DNA of 52,998 nt from positions 1 to 52,998 of the forward strand of contig JANXSM010000085.1 of NCBI GenBank assembly GCA_025352665.1, given 5' to 3'. The DNA comes from Rhodospirillales bacterium. Lineage in GTDB: Bacteria > Pseudomonadota > Alphaproteobacteria > Acetobacterales > Acetobacteraceae. Under the pieces are notes generated by a model. That model worked only from the letters and a program-made list of their open reading frames with translations, made no database searches and was not told the DNA's origin. A program made the translations under genes and the position numbers. Below, one piece after another: positions 25,234 to 33,860 of the stretch (positions within the stretch are counted from its first letter, which is position 1; each line of letters opens with the position of its first letter).

Positions 25234-27030
25234 ATGCCGAGTCGCATTGAGGACTACGCCGTTATCGGCAACTGCGAGACGGTCGCCCTGGTGGGCCGCG
25301 ACGGGTCGATCGACTGGCTGTGTTGCCCGCGTTTCGACGCGGCAGCCTGTTTTGCCGCCCTGCTCGGCGCCCCCGAACACGGCCGCTGGCTGATCGCCGC
25401 AACGGCATCGGACGCCCGCATCAGCCGGCGCTATCGCCCCGGCACGCTCACTCTGGAAACCGATTTCGAAACCCCCGCAGGCAGCGTTCGCGTCACCGAC
25501 TGCATGACCCGGCGAGACGGCGGCGCCGAACTCATCCGCCTGGTCCACGGGCTCAGAGGTGAGGTGGCCATGGTCATGGAACTGATCGCCCGCTTCGAAT
25601 ACGGCATGATCGTTCCGTGGGTTTCCCAACTCGAGGACGGTCGCCTCAGCCTGGTCGCCGGCGCCGAGCAGCTGATCCTGGATGCGCCGGTCGTAACGCA
25701 CGGTGAAGGCCTCACCACGCGGGCCGAGTTCGCCGTCGCCGCCGGGCAAACGCTCGCGTTCAGCCTCGGCTGGCAGCCCTCGTATCGCCCGCCGCCGCCG
25801 CGGTTCGACGTAGCCGGCGCCCTCGAACAATCCTCGCGCGACTGGGCAACCTGGTCCGCTGGCTGCCAGGCCCACGGGCGCTGGGCCGAGCCGATCCTGC
25901 GCTCCCTGATCACTTTGAAAGCGCTGACGCACCACAAAACCGGTGGCATCGTCGCGGCCGCCACCACCTCTCTGCCCGAACATCTCGGCGGCAGCCGCAA
26001 CTGGGACTATCGCTACTGCTGGCTCCGCGATTCAACCTTCACCCTGCAGGCGCTGCTGGCCTCGGGATTCCACGACGAGGCGCACGCCTGGCGCGAGTGG
26101 CTGGTCCGCGCCGTGGCCGGCAGCCCCGATCAGATGCAGATCATGTACGGCGTGGCCGGCGAGCGCCGATTGAACGAGTTCGATCTTCCCCAGTTGCCGG
26201 GCTACGCGGCAAGCAGCCCGGTGCGTATCGGCAACGCCGCCGCCGGTCAGGTGCAGCTCGACGTTTACGGCGAAGTGCTCGACTCCCTTTACCAGTTTCG
26301 CAGGAAGGGCATCCCCGGGTGGACTCCGGCCTGGGACCTCGAAACCGCGCTGGTCGAACATGTCGCGCTCATCTGGAATCAGCCAGACGATGGCATATGG
26401 GAAATGCGCGGAGGGCCGCGCCACTTCACCCATTCGAAGGTGATGGCGTGGGTCGCGCTCGATCGCGCCATCCGCAGCTGCGAGGAGTTCGACTTAGGGG
26501 GCGCCACGGACAGGTGGCGCGAACTGCGACAGACCATCCACGACGAGGTCTGTCGCGAAGGCTTCAATGTCGCGTGCAACAGTTTCGTGCAGTTCTATGG
26601 GTCGACAGCGATCGATGCGAGCCTTCTGCTCATTCCATTGGTGGGCTTCCTGCCACCCGACGACCCCAGGGTGCAGGGAACGATCGTTGCGGTCGAAACC
26701 CAGCTGATGCGAAATGGCCTGGTCTCGCGCTACGACACTTACACCGGAGGCGATGGGCTGCCTCCGGGCGAGGGCGTGTTTCTCGCCTGTAGCTTCTGGC
26801 TCGCCGACAACTACGTCCTGCAGAACCGCATCGACGACGCCACGCATTTGTTCGAAAGGCTGCTCGCCCTGTGCAACGACGTCGGCCTGATTTCGGAAGA
26901 ATACGACCCCATCGACCGCCGGCTGCTGGGAAATTTTCCACAGGCGTTCTCCCACGTGGCCCTCATCAACACGGCCCTCAACCTCAGCCGCGCGATCGGC
27001 CCGGCGCATGAGCGCGCCGCGGGCGACTGA
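25234..27030 (+). CDS. GH15 glucoamylase-like glycoside hydrolase
   Basis: A 598-aa protein of the bacterial GH15 family (glucan 1,4-alpha-glucosidase / trehalase-like). An N-terminal beta-sandwich begins SRIEDYAVIGNCETVALVGR and includes DGSIDWLCCPRFD. The (alpha/alpha)6 barrel shows AAATTSLPEHLGGSRNWDYR, YCWLRDSTFTLQALL and QLDVYGEVLDSLY (candidate acid Glu), with LISEEYDPIDRRLLGNFPQA near the end (candidate base Glu). It would release glucose from alpha-glucans or act on trehalose; family members differ and the substrate cannot be fixed here. No signal peptide, so cytoplasmic. The start ATG has GGGAGA nine bases upstream. Functionally it fits the glucan/trehalose operon 10 kb away. Confidence 0.9.
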   Translation: MPSRIEDYAVIGNCETVALVGRDGSIDWLCCPRFDAAACFAALLGAPEHGRWLIAATASDARISRRYRPGTLTLETDFETPAGSVRVTDCMTRRDGGAELIRLVHGLRGEVAMVMELIARFEYGMIVPWVSQLEDGRLSLVAGAEQLILDAPVVTHGEGLTTRAEFAVAAGQTLAFSLGWQPSYRPPPPRFDVAGALEQSSRDWATWSAGCQAHGRWAEPILRSLITLKALTHHKTGGIVAAATTSLPEHLGGSRNWDYRYCWLRDSTFTLQALLASGFHDEAHAWREWLVRAVAGSPDQMQIMYGVAGERRLNEFDLPQLPGYAASSPVRIGNAAAGQVQLDVYGEVLDSLYQFRRKGIPGWTPAWDLETALVEHVALIWNQPDDGIWEMRGGPRHFTHSKVMAWVALDRAIRSCEEFDLGGATDRWRELRQTIHDEVCREGFNVACNSFVQFYGSTAIDASLLLIPLVGFLPPDDPRVQGTIVAVETQLMRNGLVSRYDTYTGGDGLPPGEGVFLACSFWLADNYVLQNRIDDATHLFERLLALCNDVGLISEEYDPIDRRLLGNFPQAFSHVALINTALNLSRAIGPAHERAAGD

Positions 27031-27120
27031 GCGACACACCCCGGCACGTCTGGTCAGGGCCGCCGGTTCAGACCATCATCGCGCGCACCGGGACTTGGTT
27101 GCCGGAACAGGACGGGCTGA

Positions 27121-28035
27121 TTGCGATGGGTGATGCTTTTGTCCGACGCAGAGAACCTGCGACGGATGCCCTGCATTCCGCGCGACGCCTTCCCCTGCCG
27201 CATCGCCACCGCCTCGGGCCAGGGCCACGAGACGGTGCTGCCCGAACTCGCAGGCCCCGCGTTGCAGATCGACCCGCGGCGCATCACCTTGCGGGCGGGG
27301 CGGAACGATGGCCCAGCGCTGAAAGACGGCGGCGCGTTCGGCTCACGCAGCATGATGTCGCAGGGCAATGTCGCCGTGGCCGCTGCGGCGCTCGTCAGCG
27401 GAAAGGGACCCGCACTCACCTTCGATCTGCTCGAAGCGGCCGAGGTGGACATCGATTACGCCGGCGGCGTCTATCGCATCAGCGGCACCGACCGCTTGGT
27501 CGACCTCACCGAGCTCGCGCGCCAGAATCCGGGCGCTCTCGACAGCACGGCCGAGCTGCCCGCCCCGCGCGCCTTCCCCTCCGGAGCCCACGTCGCCGAA
27601 GTCGAGATCGACCCCTAAACCGGCATGACCGAACTGATCCGCTATGTCTCGATCGACGATTGCGGTGCCGTGGTGAACCAGACCCTGCTGGAGGGCCAGA
27701 TCTGGGGCGGCCTGCTGCAGGGACTCGGGCAGGTGTTCGATGAAATCTGCATCTACGGCGAGGATGGTCAGATGCTGAGCGGCACCTTCATGGACTACGC
27801 CATGCCGAAAGCCGATCTCCTGCGCCAGGTCACCATCCGCATGGCGCCCGTGCTCTCGCCCAGCAATCAGCTCGGCGTGAAGGGCGTGGGCGAGGCTGGA
27901 ACCGGCGGCTCGCTGCCAGCCGCGATGAACGCCGTGCTCGACGCGTTGCATCCACGCGGCGTCACGCATCTGGACATGCCGGCCTCCGGCCAACGCGTAT
28001 GGCAGGCCCTGCAGCGGTCAAAAAACAGCGGATAA
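27121..28035 (+). pseudogene. C-terminal remnant of a xanthine dehydrogenase/aldehyde oxidase-type large subunit
   Basis: Only the last third of a molybdenum hydroxylase large subunit remains. Recognisable segments are ATASGQGHETVLPEL, ALKDGGAFGSRSMMSQG, EIDP then TAA (27616-27618, replacing a Glu codon) then TGMTELIRYVSIDDCGAVVN, GQIWGGLLQGLGQVFDEI, and GVKGVGEAGTGGSLPAAMNA with the catalytic Glu motif GVGEAG. The N-terminal two thirds and any FAD and Fe-S subunit genes are missing. The region 27031-27120 between GH15 and this remnant contains nothing recognisable. Confidence 0.85.
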
Positions 28036-28036
28036 T

Positions 28037-28183
28037 GCCAGCCGGCCGTGATACCGACTCTTCCAGCATCAAGGCGGCTGGTCACGCGCGCCGGGCTGGC
28101 CGGCGGCGGTGCGCCAAATATAACTCATGCCAACCCGTCGTTGACACATCCTTCATGCGTCAACCTCAGAGCGGGTTGGTACA
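28037..28183 (+). repeat. Dispersed intergenic repeat, family A, copy 2
   Basis: Aligned with copy 1 (22045-22193): it shares GACTCTTCCAGCA, the GC-rich block starting CGCGCGCCGGGCTGGCCGGC, and TTGACACATCCTT. The second hairpin is 28141-28149 with 28155-28163, with one base changed so that the pair becomes G-U compatible on the minus-strand transcript. The outer arms CCAACCCG / CGGGTTGG also pair. Its right end overlaps the 3' end of the IclR gene. Confidence 0.75.
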
Positions 28184-28978
28184 ACAGCCATCTCCGCCAC
28201 GTATCGCGGTGGCGACCTCCAACGCCGCGATACGGATTTCGGAAGCCAGTTCCGGCGCATGTTTCAGCCGGGCGGCGCCGCAGACGATGCTCAGTGCAAG
28301 GGTGGTTTCGTTGGTCGTGTCGGGAACGACGATGGCGATGCTGCCGACGTCGGATCGAAGGAAGCTGGTGGTGCTGGCATACCCATCGGCGTGCGCTTGG
28401 GCGATGCGCGTGCGCAACAACTGCACGGTGTCACGTCCGAAGCTGCGATAGCGTGCGGCGTTGCTGGCGATCACGGCGTCCACATTCTCCGGTGACATCG
28501 CCGCCAGCATCGCAATCCCGCCGGCGCCCACGCCGATCGGCAGCCGCGTCCCCACGGCCGAGCGCAGCCCGGTGAAGTGCTCCGGCCCCTCCATCCGCTC
28601 GAGATAGACCGTCTCTCTACCGCTGCGCGCCGCGAGCACGGCGGTCGCACCGATGCGATCGGCCAGCCGGCGCAGGGAGGGTTTGGCGAGCCTGGGTTCG
28701 GTGAAATGCTGGCCCGCGATCAGCCCGAGTTCGAAAACCCGCTGGCCGAGCCGATAGCGTTTGCCCTCCACCTTCTGCAAGAACCCCTCATCGACCAGGC
28801 AGGCCAGGGTGCGGTAGGCGGTCGAGGTGTCCATATTGGTGCGGCCGACAAGTTCGGTCAGTCGAAGCCCCTCCGCCTCGGCCGCACCGAGCTCCACCAC
28901 GAGCCGCAGCGCCTTGCGCAGGCTGCCGGTCCCGGGGCGAGCCGTGGCTGGGATGGAAGACTGCTGAGCGACCGCCAT
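28166..28978 (-). CDS. IclR family transcriptional regulator
   Basis: A 270-aa regulator with an N-terminal winged helix-turn-helix (LRLTELVGRTNMDTSTAYRT, LACLVDEGFLQKVEGKRYRL) and the IclR effector domain (GRETVYLERMEGPEHFTGLR, VGTRLPIGVGAGGIAMLA). It is divergent from the creatininase-like gene at 29220 across 241 bases and is the best candidate regulator of that seven-gene operon. The start at 28978 places AGAGG immediately upstream with a short spacer. The last residues (CCTNPL) and the stop codon are encoded inside repeat A copy 2, so the native C-terminus may have been replaced by the repeat. Confidence 0.92.
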   Translation of the reverse strand: MAVAQQSSIPATARPGTGSLRKALRLVVELGAAEAEGLRLTELVGRTNMDTSTAYRTLACLVDEGFLQKVEGKRYRLGQRVFELGLIAGQHFTEPRLAKPSLRRLADRIGATAVLAARSGRETVYLERMEGPEHFTGLRSAVGTRLPIGVGAGGIAMLAAMSPENVDAVIASNAARYRSFGRDTVQLLRTRIAQAHADGYASTTSFLRSDVGSIAIVVPDTTNETTLALSIVCGAARLKHAPELASEIRIAALEVATAIRGGDGCCTNPL

Positions 28979-29219
28979 ATACCTCTCGAGCGACGATAAT
29001 GTCGGCAAACGAATACCAACGTAGGCCGGGATGCAAGGGATTTGTCGCACCTCCGAATTATGGAAAAAAGACGTTCTATTTCAATGACTTTCACAGTGTG
29101 GCAGAGACGCCCCGGGTATCGGCAGGGCTGCTCCATTGTCGCTCCCGCGGGCGCATGCTTCGTTTGGCGCCTATGCCGGACCCGCCACGGGACCGGCACG
29201 CGCTGCGGAGCGCCTGGGC

Positions 29220-30032
29220 ATGGTTGTGATGAAGCATCGTTTGCAAGACATGACCTGGACGGAATTTCGAGATCGCCTGGTCGACAAACCGGTGGTGCTG
29301 CTGCCCTTGGGTGCCACCGAGGAACAGGGGCCTACCGCGCCGATGGGCGATTTCGTGCTGGCCGATCGGATCGCCCAACAAGTGGCGGAACGCTCAGGGG
29401 CGGTCATGGCGCCGACGCTGCTGTTCGGCGATTCGGAGTTCTTTCGTAGTTTCCCCGGCTGCATCAGCCTCCGCCCGGCAACCTTCACGGCGCTGATGTT
29501 CGATATCTGCGCCAATCTGCTGCACCATGGGCTGGAACGCCTCGTCATCCTCAACGGCCAGACCAGCAACGCACCGCATCTGGACACGGTGACAAGGCAG
29601 TTGCGGGATCGATACGGCATCATGATCCCCTGCCTGCATCTGTGGCGGATCTTCCCGGCCGAGCAGTGGCAGAAGCTGCTGGGAGCAGCGGGCGCGGGCG
29701 CGCGGATCGGCCATGGCGGCGATCCGATCACCTCGTTCTACATGCATTATTTCCCCGATCTCGTGCGCCAGGACCTGCTGCCCGAGCGCAAGACGTGGAA
29801 AAGTGCCATCGGCCTGCCGACGCGCAGCGTGTCCTCCGTCGATTTCAGGGGTGTCGCCGTCAGCATGCCGCTCGATATCGCGGCAATGACCGAGGACGGC
29901 GTGCTGTCAGGCGATTCGAAATTCTCCTCGCCGGAAATCGGCCGGGCCATCGCCGATTACGTCGTCGATTTCGCGGCCGACTTCGTCGAGCATTTCAAGG
30001 TTCAGGATCCGAGGGTGCCAAAACCGGCATGA
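29220..30032 (+). CDS. Creatininase-family protein with an altered metal site
   Basis: A 270-aa protein of the creatininase/creatinine amidohydrolase fold: PVVLLPLGATEEQGPTAPMG near the N-terminus, then APTLLFGDSEFF, LERLVILNGQTSNAPHLD and GARIGHGGDPITSF. In creatininase the metals are held by residues of the TEQHG and NGHxxN motifs; here these read TEEQG (His to Gln36) and NGQTSN (His to Gln114). Chemistry may therefore differ from creatininase. It starts a run of seven overlapping genes. The ATG at 29220 is used (GGAG about nine bases upstream); 29229 is also possible. The 28979-29219 intergenic region is AT-rich around 29060-29095 and probably carries the divergent promoters. Confidence 0.8.
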   Translation: MVVMKHRLQDMTWTEFRDRLVDKPVVLLPLGATEEQGPTAPMGDFVLADRIAQQVAERSGAVMAPTLLFGDSEFFRSFPGCISLRPATFTALMFDICANLLHHGLERLVILNGQTSNAPHLDTVTRQLRDRYGIMIPCLHLWRIFPAEQWQKLLGAAGAGARIGHGGDPITSFYMHYFPDLVRQDLLPERKTWKSAIGLPTRSVSSVDFRGVAVSMPLDIAAMTEDGVLSGDSKFSSPEIGRAIADYVVDFAADFVEHFKVQDPRVPKPA

Positions 30033-31663
30033 GCGCTGCGAAGTCATTCGATTATGTGATCGTCGGCGCCGGCTCTGCCGGTTGCGTCCTGGCCAGCCGG
30101 CTCTCCGAGGATCGCTCGGTGAGCGTGTGGCTGGCCGAGGCCGGCGGTCTCGACAAGGACCGTCTGCTCGCCGTCCCCGGCGCGTTGTTTCGCAATTCGA
30201 CGGCGCCGCAGTTCAACTGGAGCTATTCCACCGAGCCCGAGCCGGAACTGGGCGGCAGGCAGCTGTTCTGGGCGCAAGGTCGCGTGCTCGGCGGCTCCAG
30301 CACCATCAACGGCATGATCTACTCACGCGGACACGCGAGCGACTACGATCTCTGGCGCCAGGATGGCTGCGAGGGATGGGGCTTTGCCGACGTGCTGCCG
30401 CTGTTTCGCAAGTCCGAACGCAACGAGCGCGGCGAGGGGCCCTATCACGGCGGCTCCGGACCGTTGCGGGTGACCCGGGGAACGCCAGGATTGCCGATCG
30501 CGGACCTGTTCCTGCAGGCGACCGCAGCCGCCGGCTATCCCGTGCTGGATGATATGAACGCAGAACTGGCCGAGGGCTTTGGCCATTACGACCGCACCAT
30601 CGGAGACGGGGTTCGCAGCAGCACATCGCGCGCCTTCCTGCACCCGGCGGAATCGCGGCAGCACCTCGTGGTCGCCACCGGCGCCACCGTCACCCGCATC
30701 GTGCTGGAGGGCACGCGCGCTGTCGGCGTGGAGGTGATCATCGGCGGCACACGCCAGATCATCCGTGCCGAGCGCGAGGTGATCCTGTGCGGCGGCGCCG
30801 TCCATTCGCCACAGTTGCTGATGCTGTCGGGTATCGGCCCCGCCGACCAGCTGCGCGAACAGGGCATCGATGTCGCAGTCGATCTGCCTAGCGTGGGGGC
30901 CAACCTGCAGAACCATGTATGCTATCGGCTGCAATACACCTGCTCCGCCCCGATCACCGCGTATCGCTACATGCACCCGCTGCGAGGGGCCGCCGCCATC
31001 GCGCAATACATGCTGTTCCGCACAGGTGTGTTCAGCCAGACCGCGGTGGCGACAGGAGGGTTCTTCCGCAGCAGCGACACACTCGACATTCCGGATATGC
31101 AGGCGCACGTCGCCATGGGGTTGATCGGCAATGTTGGCAAAACTGCCTGGAGCCGCCTGCCGCGTCAGCACGGGTTCGCCGTGGCGATCAACCAGGGGCG
31201 TCCGCATTCGCGCGGCGAAATCCGGCTGCGTTCCGCAGACCCGGCCGCACCGCCGGTGATCCGACCGCGCTATTTCAGTGATCCCCGCGATCTCGCCACG
31301 CTGATGGCGGGTGTGCGGCGCATGCGCGATGTCATCGAAGGCGGCGAGATACGTTCTGTGATCAGCAAGGAAATCCAACCAGGCCCACGCGATGACGCGC
31401 AGCTTGCAGCCCATATGCGCCAGAGCGTGAGCAACGCGTTCCACCCCGTAGGCACTTGCCGGATGGGGGCCGATGCGGGGTCTGTGGTGGACCCAACGCT
31501 GTGCGTGCGGGGCACGACCGGCCTGCGGGTGGCGGATGCCGCCATCATGCCCACGCTCATCAACGGGAACACCAACGCGCCCACCATCATGGTGGCGGAA
31601 AAGGCTGCGATGCTGATACGCGCAGCCGGTTCCGCCGGCAGCAGCAGGAGACAGCAAGCGTGA
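30029..31663 (+). CDS. GMC family FAD-dependent oxidoreductase (choline/alcohol dehydrogenase type)
   Basis: A 544-aa flavoprotein of the glucose-methanol-choline family. The FAD-binding start is FDYVIVGAGSAGCVLASRLS, and GMC signatures are RVLGGSSTINGMIYSRGHAS and AEREVILCGGAVHSPQLLML. The active-site His is in SNAFHPVGTCRMG, followed by the closing INGNTNAPTIMVAEKAA. It oxidises an alcohol group of an unknown substrate, passing electrons to oxygen or a quinone. Start and stop overlap neighbours by four bases (ATGA with the creatininase-like gene, GTGA with the next gene). Confidence 0.94.
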   Translation: MSAAKSFDYVIVGAGSAGCVLASRLSEDRSVSVWLAEAGGLDKDRLLAVPGALFRNSTAPQFNWSYSTEPEPELGGRQLFWAQGRVLGGSSTINGMIYSRGHASDYDLWRQDGCEGWGFADVLPLFRKSERNERGEGPYHGGSGPLRVTRGTPGLPIADLFLQATAAAGYPVLDDMNAELAEGFGHYDRTIGDGVRSSTSRAFLHPAESRQHLVVATGATVTRIVLEGTRAVGVEVIIGGTRQIIRAEREVILCGGAVHSPQLLMLSGIGPADQLREQGIDVAVDLPSVGANLQNHVCYRLQYTCSAPITAYRYMHPLRGAAAIAQYMLFRTGVFSQTAVATGGFFRSSDTLDIPDMQAHVAMGLIGNVGKTAWSRLPRQHGFAVAINQGRPHSRGEIRLRSADPAAPPVIRPRYFSDPRDLATLMAGVRRMRDVIEGGEIRSVISKEIQPGPRDDAQLAAHMRQSVSNAFHPVGTCRMGADAGSVVDPTLCVRGTTGLRVADAAIMPTLINGNTNAPTIMVAEKAAMLIRAAGSAGSSRRQQA

Positions 31664-32739
31664 AAGTGACGATTATCGGTGCCGGTGCGATCGGCGGCCT
31701 GGCGGGGGCCCACATGAGCCGGGCCGGCTATGACGTGACCCTGGTGGATCGCTGGGTGGAGCATGTCGAGGCGATGAACCGCAAGGGCATCGATATCGAC
31801 GGCGTGCGTGGCGACATGCATATGGACGTGAAGGCGCTGACGCCGGACCAGCTCGAAGGCCCGCTCGAGGCCATCCTGATCGCCACCAAATCACAGCACA
31901 CGGCCGATGCCGTGCGCCTGGTCATCCCGCACATGGGGCCCGACAGCTTCATCGTCTCCTACCAGAACGGCTTCAACGAGCCGCTGATCGCGGAGTTGCT
32001 GACCGAGGCCGGGATCGGCGGCATGGAGCGGATCATCGGCTCGATCCCCAACTACGGTGGCGCCCTGGTCGACCCCGGCCATCTCGAGTTCGTCCACGAG
32101 GGCAAGATCGAACTCGGCGAGATGGATGGATCCGACACAGCCCGGTTGCGCGAGCTCGTCAAGATGCTTGAAAATCTAACGAAGGTTGTGGTTTCGAACA
32201 ACATCTGGGGTCAGATCTGGGCCAAGCAGGTCTATGCCAACCAGGTGATCTTCTCAGCCCTCGCCGATGCACGCATTCATCAAACGCTCGGCGTGGAGCG
32301 TTACGCACGTATCGCCGGCGCCGTGGTGCGCGAAGCCATCGGGATCGCCACCGCCAACGGCATCGAGCTCGAAGCGTTCGATTTCTTCGACCCGATCGCC
32401 TATCAGCCAAAAACCGCCGAAGACACCAAAAAGCTGATTTCCAACATCAACACCGCCATCTGGCTGCTGCGCAAGGATCAGGACCCCAACAAGCACGAGT
32501 TCAAGAAGAAGGGCTCGGGCATGTGGTGGGACATCGTCTACCGCAAGCGCAAGTCCGAGACCGAGGCGCAGAACACCAAGCTGGTCGCCTATGGCAAATC
32601 GAAGGGTGCCGACACCAGGCTGATCGAGAAGATGTCCTCCATGATCTACGAAATCGAAGACGGCCAGCGCCAGCTGGGTTTCCATAACTACGACGAGCTG
32701 GAGGCCTACGTGGCCGAAATCGGCAAGACGCTGCCTTGA
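31660..32739 (+). CDS. Ketopantoate reductase-like dehydrogenase (PanE/ApbA family)
   Basis: A 359-aa protein with an N-terminal Rossmann motif (VKVTIIGAGAIGGLAGAHMS), the family's LIATKSQHT and IVSYQNGFNE loops, and a C-terminal helical domain with WAKQVYANQVIF. Ketopantoate reductases are usually about 300 aa; this one has extra C-terminal sequence around KKGSGMWWDIVYRKRKSE, so it is probably a catabolic 2-hydroxy/2-keto acid reductase paralogue rather than the pantothenate enzyme. It starts with GTG overlapping the GMC stop by four bases and ends overlapping the next gene's TTG start. Confidence 0.85.
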   Translation: MKVTIIGAGAIGGLAGAHMSRAGYDVTLVDRWVEHVEAMNRKGIDIDGVRGDMHMDVKALTPDQLEGPLEAILIATKSQHTADAVRLVIPHMGPDSFIVSYQNGFNEPLIAELLTEAGIGGMERIIGSIPNYGGALVDPGHLEFVHEGKIELGEMDGSDTARLRELVKMLENLTKVVVSNNIWGQIWAKQVYANQVIFSALADARIHQTLGVERYARIAGAVVREAIGIATANGIELEAFDFFDPIAYQPKTAEDTKKLISNINTAIWLLRKDQDPNKHEFKKKGSGMWWDIVYRKRKSETEAQNTKLVAYGKSKGADTRLIEKMSSMIYEIEDGQRQLGFHNYDELEAYVAEIGKTLP

Positions 32740-33860
32740 GCACGGCAAAGCTCCTCGGCGTGGGCGTCATCGGCGCCCACGCCTGGGCGGAAAAGGCGCA
32801 TCTGCCCGGCTACCGGTTCTGCAACCGTGTCCGCCGTGTCGCCATCTGCGACACGGTGCGCGAGCGGGCGGTGGCGCTGGCCGAGCGCTTCGGCTTCGAG
32901 CGCGTCTACACCGATCACGCCGAGATGCTGGCCGACGCCGACATCGACATGGTCGACGTCTGCACCCCGACCGACACACATTTCGCCCTGACCGGGGACG
33001 TGCTGCGCGCAGACAAACACGCGCTGACCGAAAAGCCGCTGGCCCTGACGGCAGCGAACGCGTTCAGCCTGGCTGACACCGCGGATGCGGCCGGCCTGCG
33101 CACCAAGGTCGGCTTCACCTTCCGCTACTCGCCAGCACTGCGGCAGATCAAAAGCTGGATCGACGACGGCACCCTGGGCGAGATCTTCCACGTCCACGGC
33201 TTTCAGCAGAACGCGCAGTTCCTGGATGTGAACTTCCCACTTCGCCAATACGGCCTCGGCGAGGTCGGCACCGAGCTGATCCCGGCATCGATCGTGGGCT
33301 ACGGCTCGCATCTGGTGGATCTCATGCGCTGGCTGGGCGGCGACTTCGCGGCAGTTTCGGCCTCAATGCGCAATTTCGTGCCGGAGCGGATGGTGCGCGG
33401 CAAGCAAGGCCTGCAGCGCGTGCCGATCGACGACGGCACGGTGGCAGCGATCGAATTCGCGTCCGGGGCGCAGGGCGTGTTGCAAACCTCGTTCATCGCC
33501 ATCGGCAATTACCCCGGTGTGGAGCTGCGGGTATACGGCTCGAAAGGCGCTGCCATCGGCCGCCTGATCGTGGAGAACGGCGTCGCCGAAACCCTCCATG
33601 CCGCCACCGCCGGGCAGGTCGAGTTTCGTCCGGTCGCGTTGCCCTCGCAGGCTTTTGCCGCCGGTACCTCCGTCAACACGGCATGGCCGGAGCTGTACTA
33701 CCGCAATCTGGTGCGTCACTGGGCCGACGAAATCCTCGACAATGGAGCCGGCGACGGCACCTTCCGGGACGGCGCGAAAAGCCAGGAGATCGTCGACGCC
33801 ATCGTCCAGTCCCATCGCGAACGCCGCTGGGTGTCGCTGCCACCGGGAGAGGGCGCATGA
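32736..33860 (+). CDS. Gfo/Idh/MocA family oxidoreductase
   Basis: A 374-aa NAD(P)-dependent dehydrogenase: Rossmann start LLGVGVIGAHAWAEKAHLPG, then VDVCTPTDTHF, the EKPLALTAANA motif with the conserved Lys, and a C-terminal alpha/beta domain (KVGFTFRYSPALRQIKSWID). Members act on sugars, inositols, sugar acids or biliverdin-like compounds. The start is a rare TTG overlapping the previous stop (TTGA); this is preferred because all other junctions in the operon have the same four-base overlap and because the Rossmann fold begins here. It ends overlapping the DUF885 gene. Confidence 0.9.
   Translation: MSTAKLLGVGVIGAHAWAEKAHLPGYRFCNRVRRVAICDTVRERAVALAERFGFERVYTDHAEMLADADIDMVDVCTPTDTHFALTGDVLRADKHALTEKPLALTAANAFSLADTADAAGLRTKVGFTFRYSPALRQIKSWIDDGTLGEIFHVHGFQQNAQFLDVNFPLRQYGLGEVGTELIPASIVGYGSHLVDLMRWLGGDFAAVSASMRNFVPERMVRGKQGLQRVPIDDGTVAAIEFASGAQGVLQTSFIAIGNYPGVELRVYGSKGAAIGRLIVENGVAETLHAATAGQVEFRPVALPSQAFAAGTSVNTAWPELYYRNLVRHWADEILDNGAGDGTFRDGAKSQEIVDAIVQSHRERRWVSLPPGEGA

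Noticed and set aside
29136-29219. N-terminal extension of the creatininase-like protein starting at 29136
   Set aside because: The extra residues are Arg/Ala/Pro-rich without a signal peptide pattern, and the family N-terminus fits the start at 29220 or 29229.
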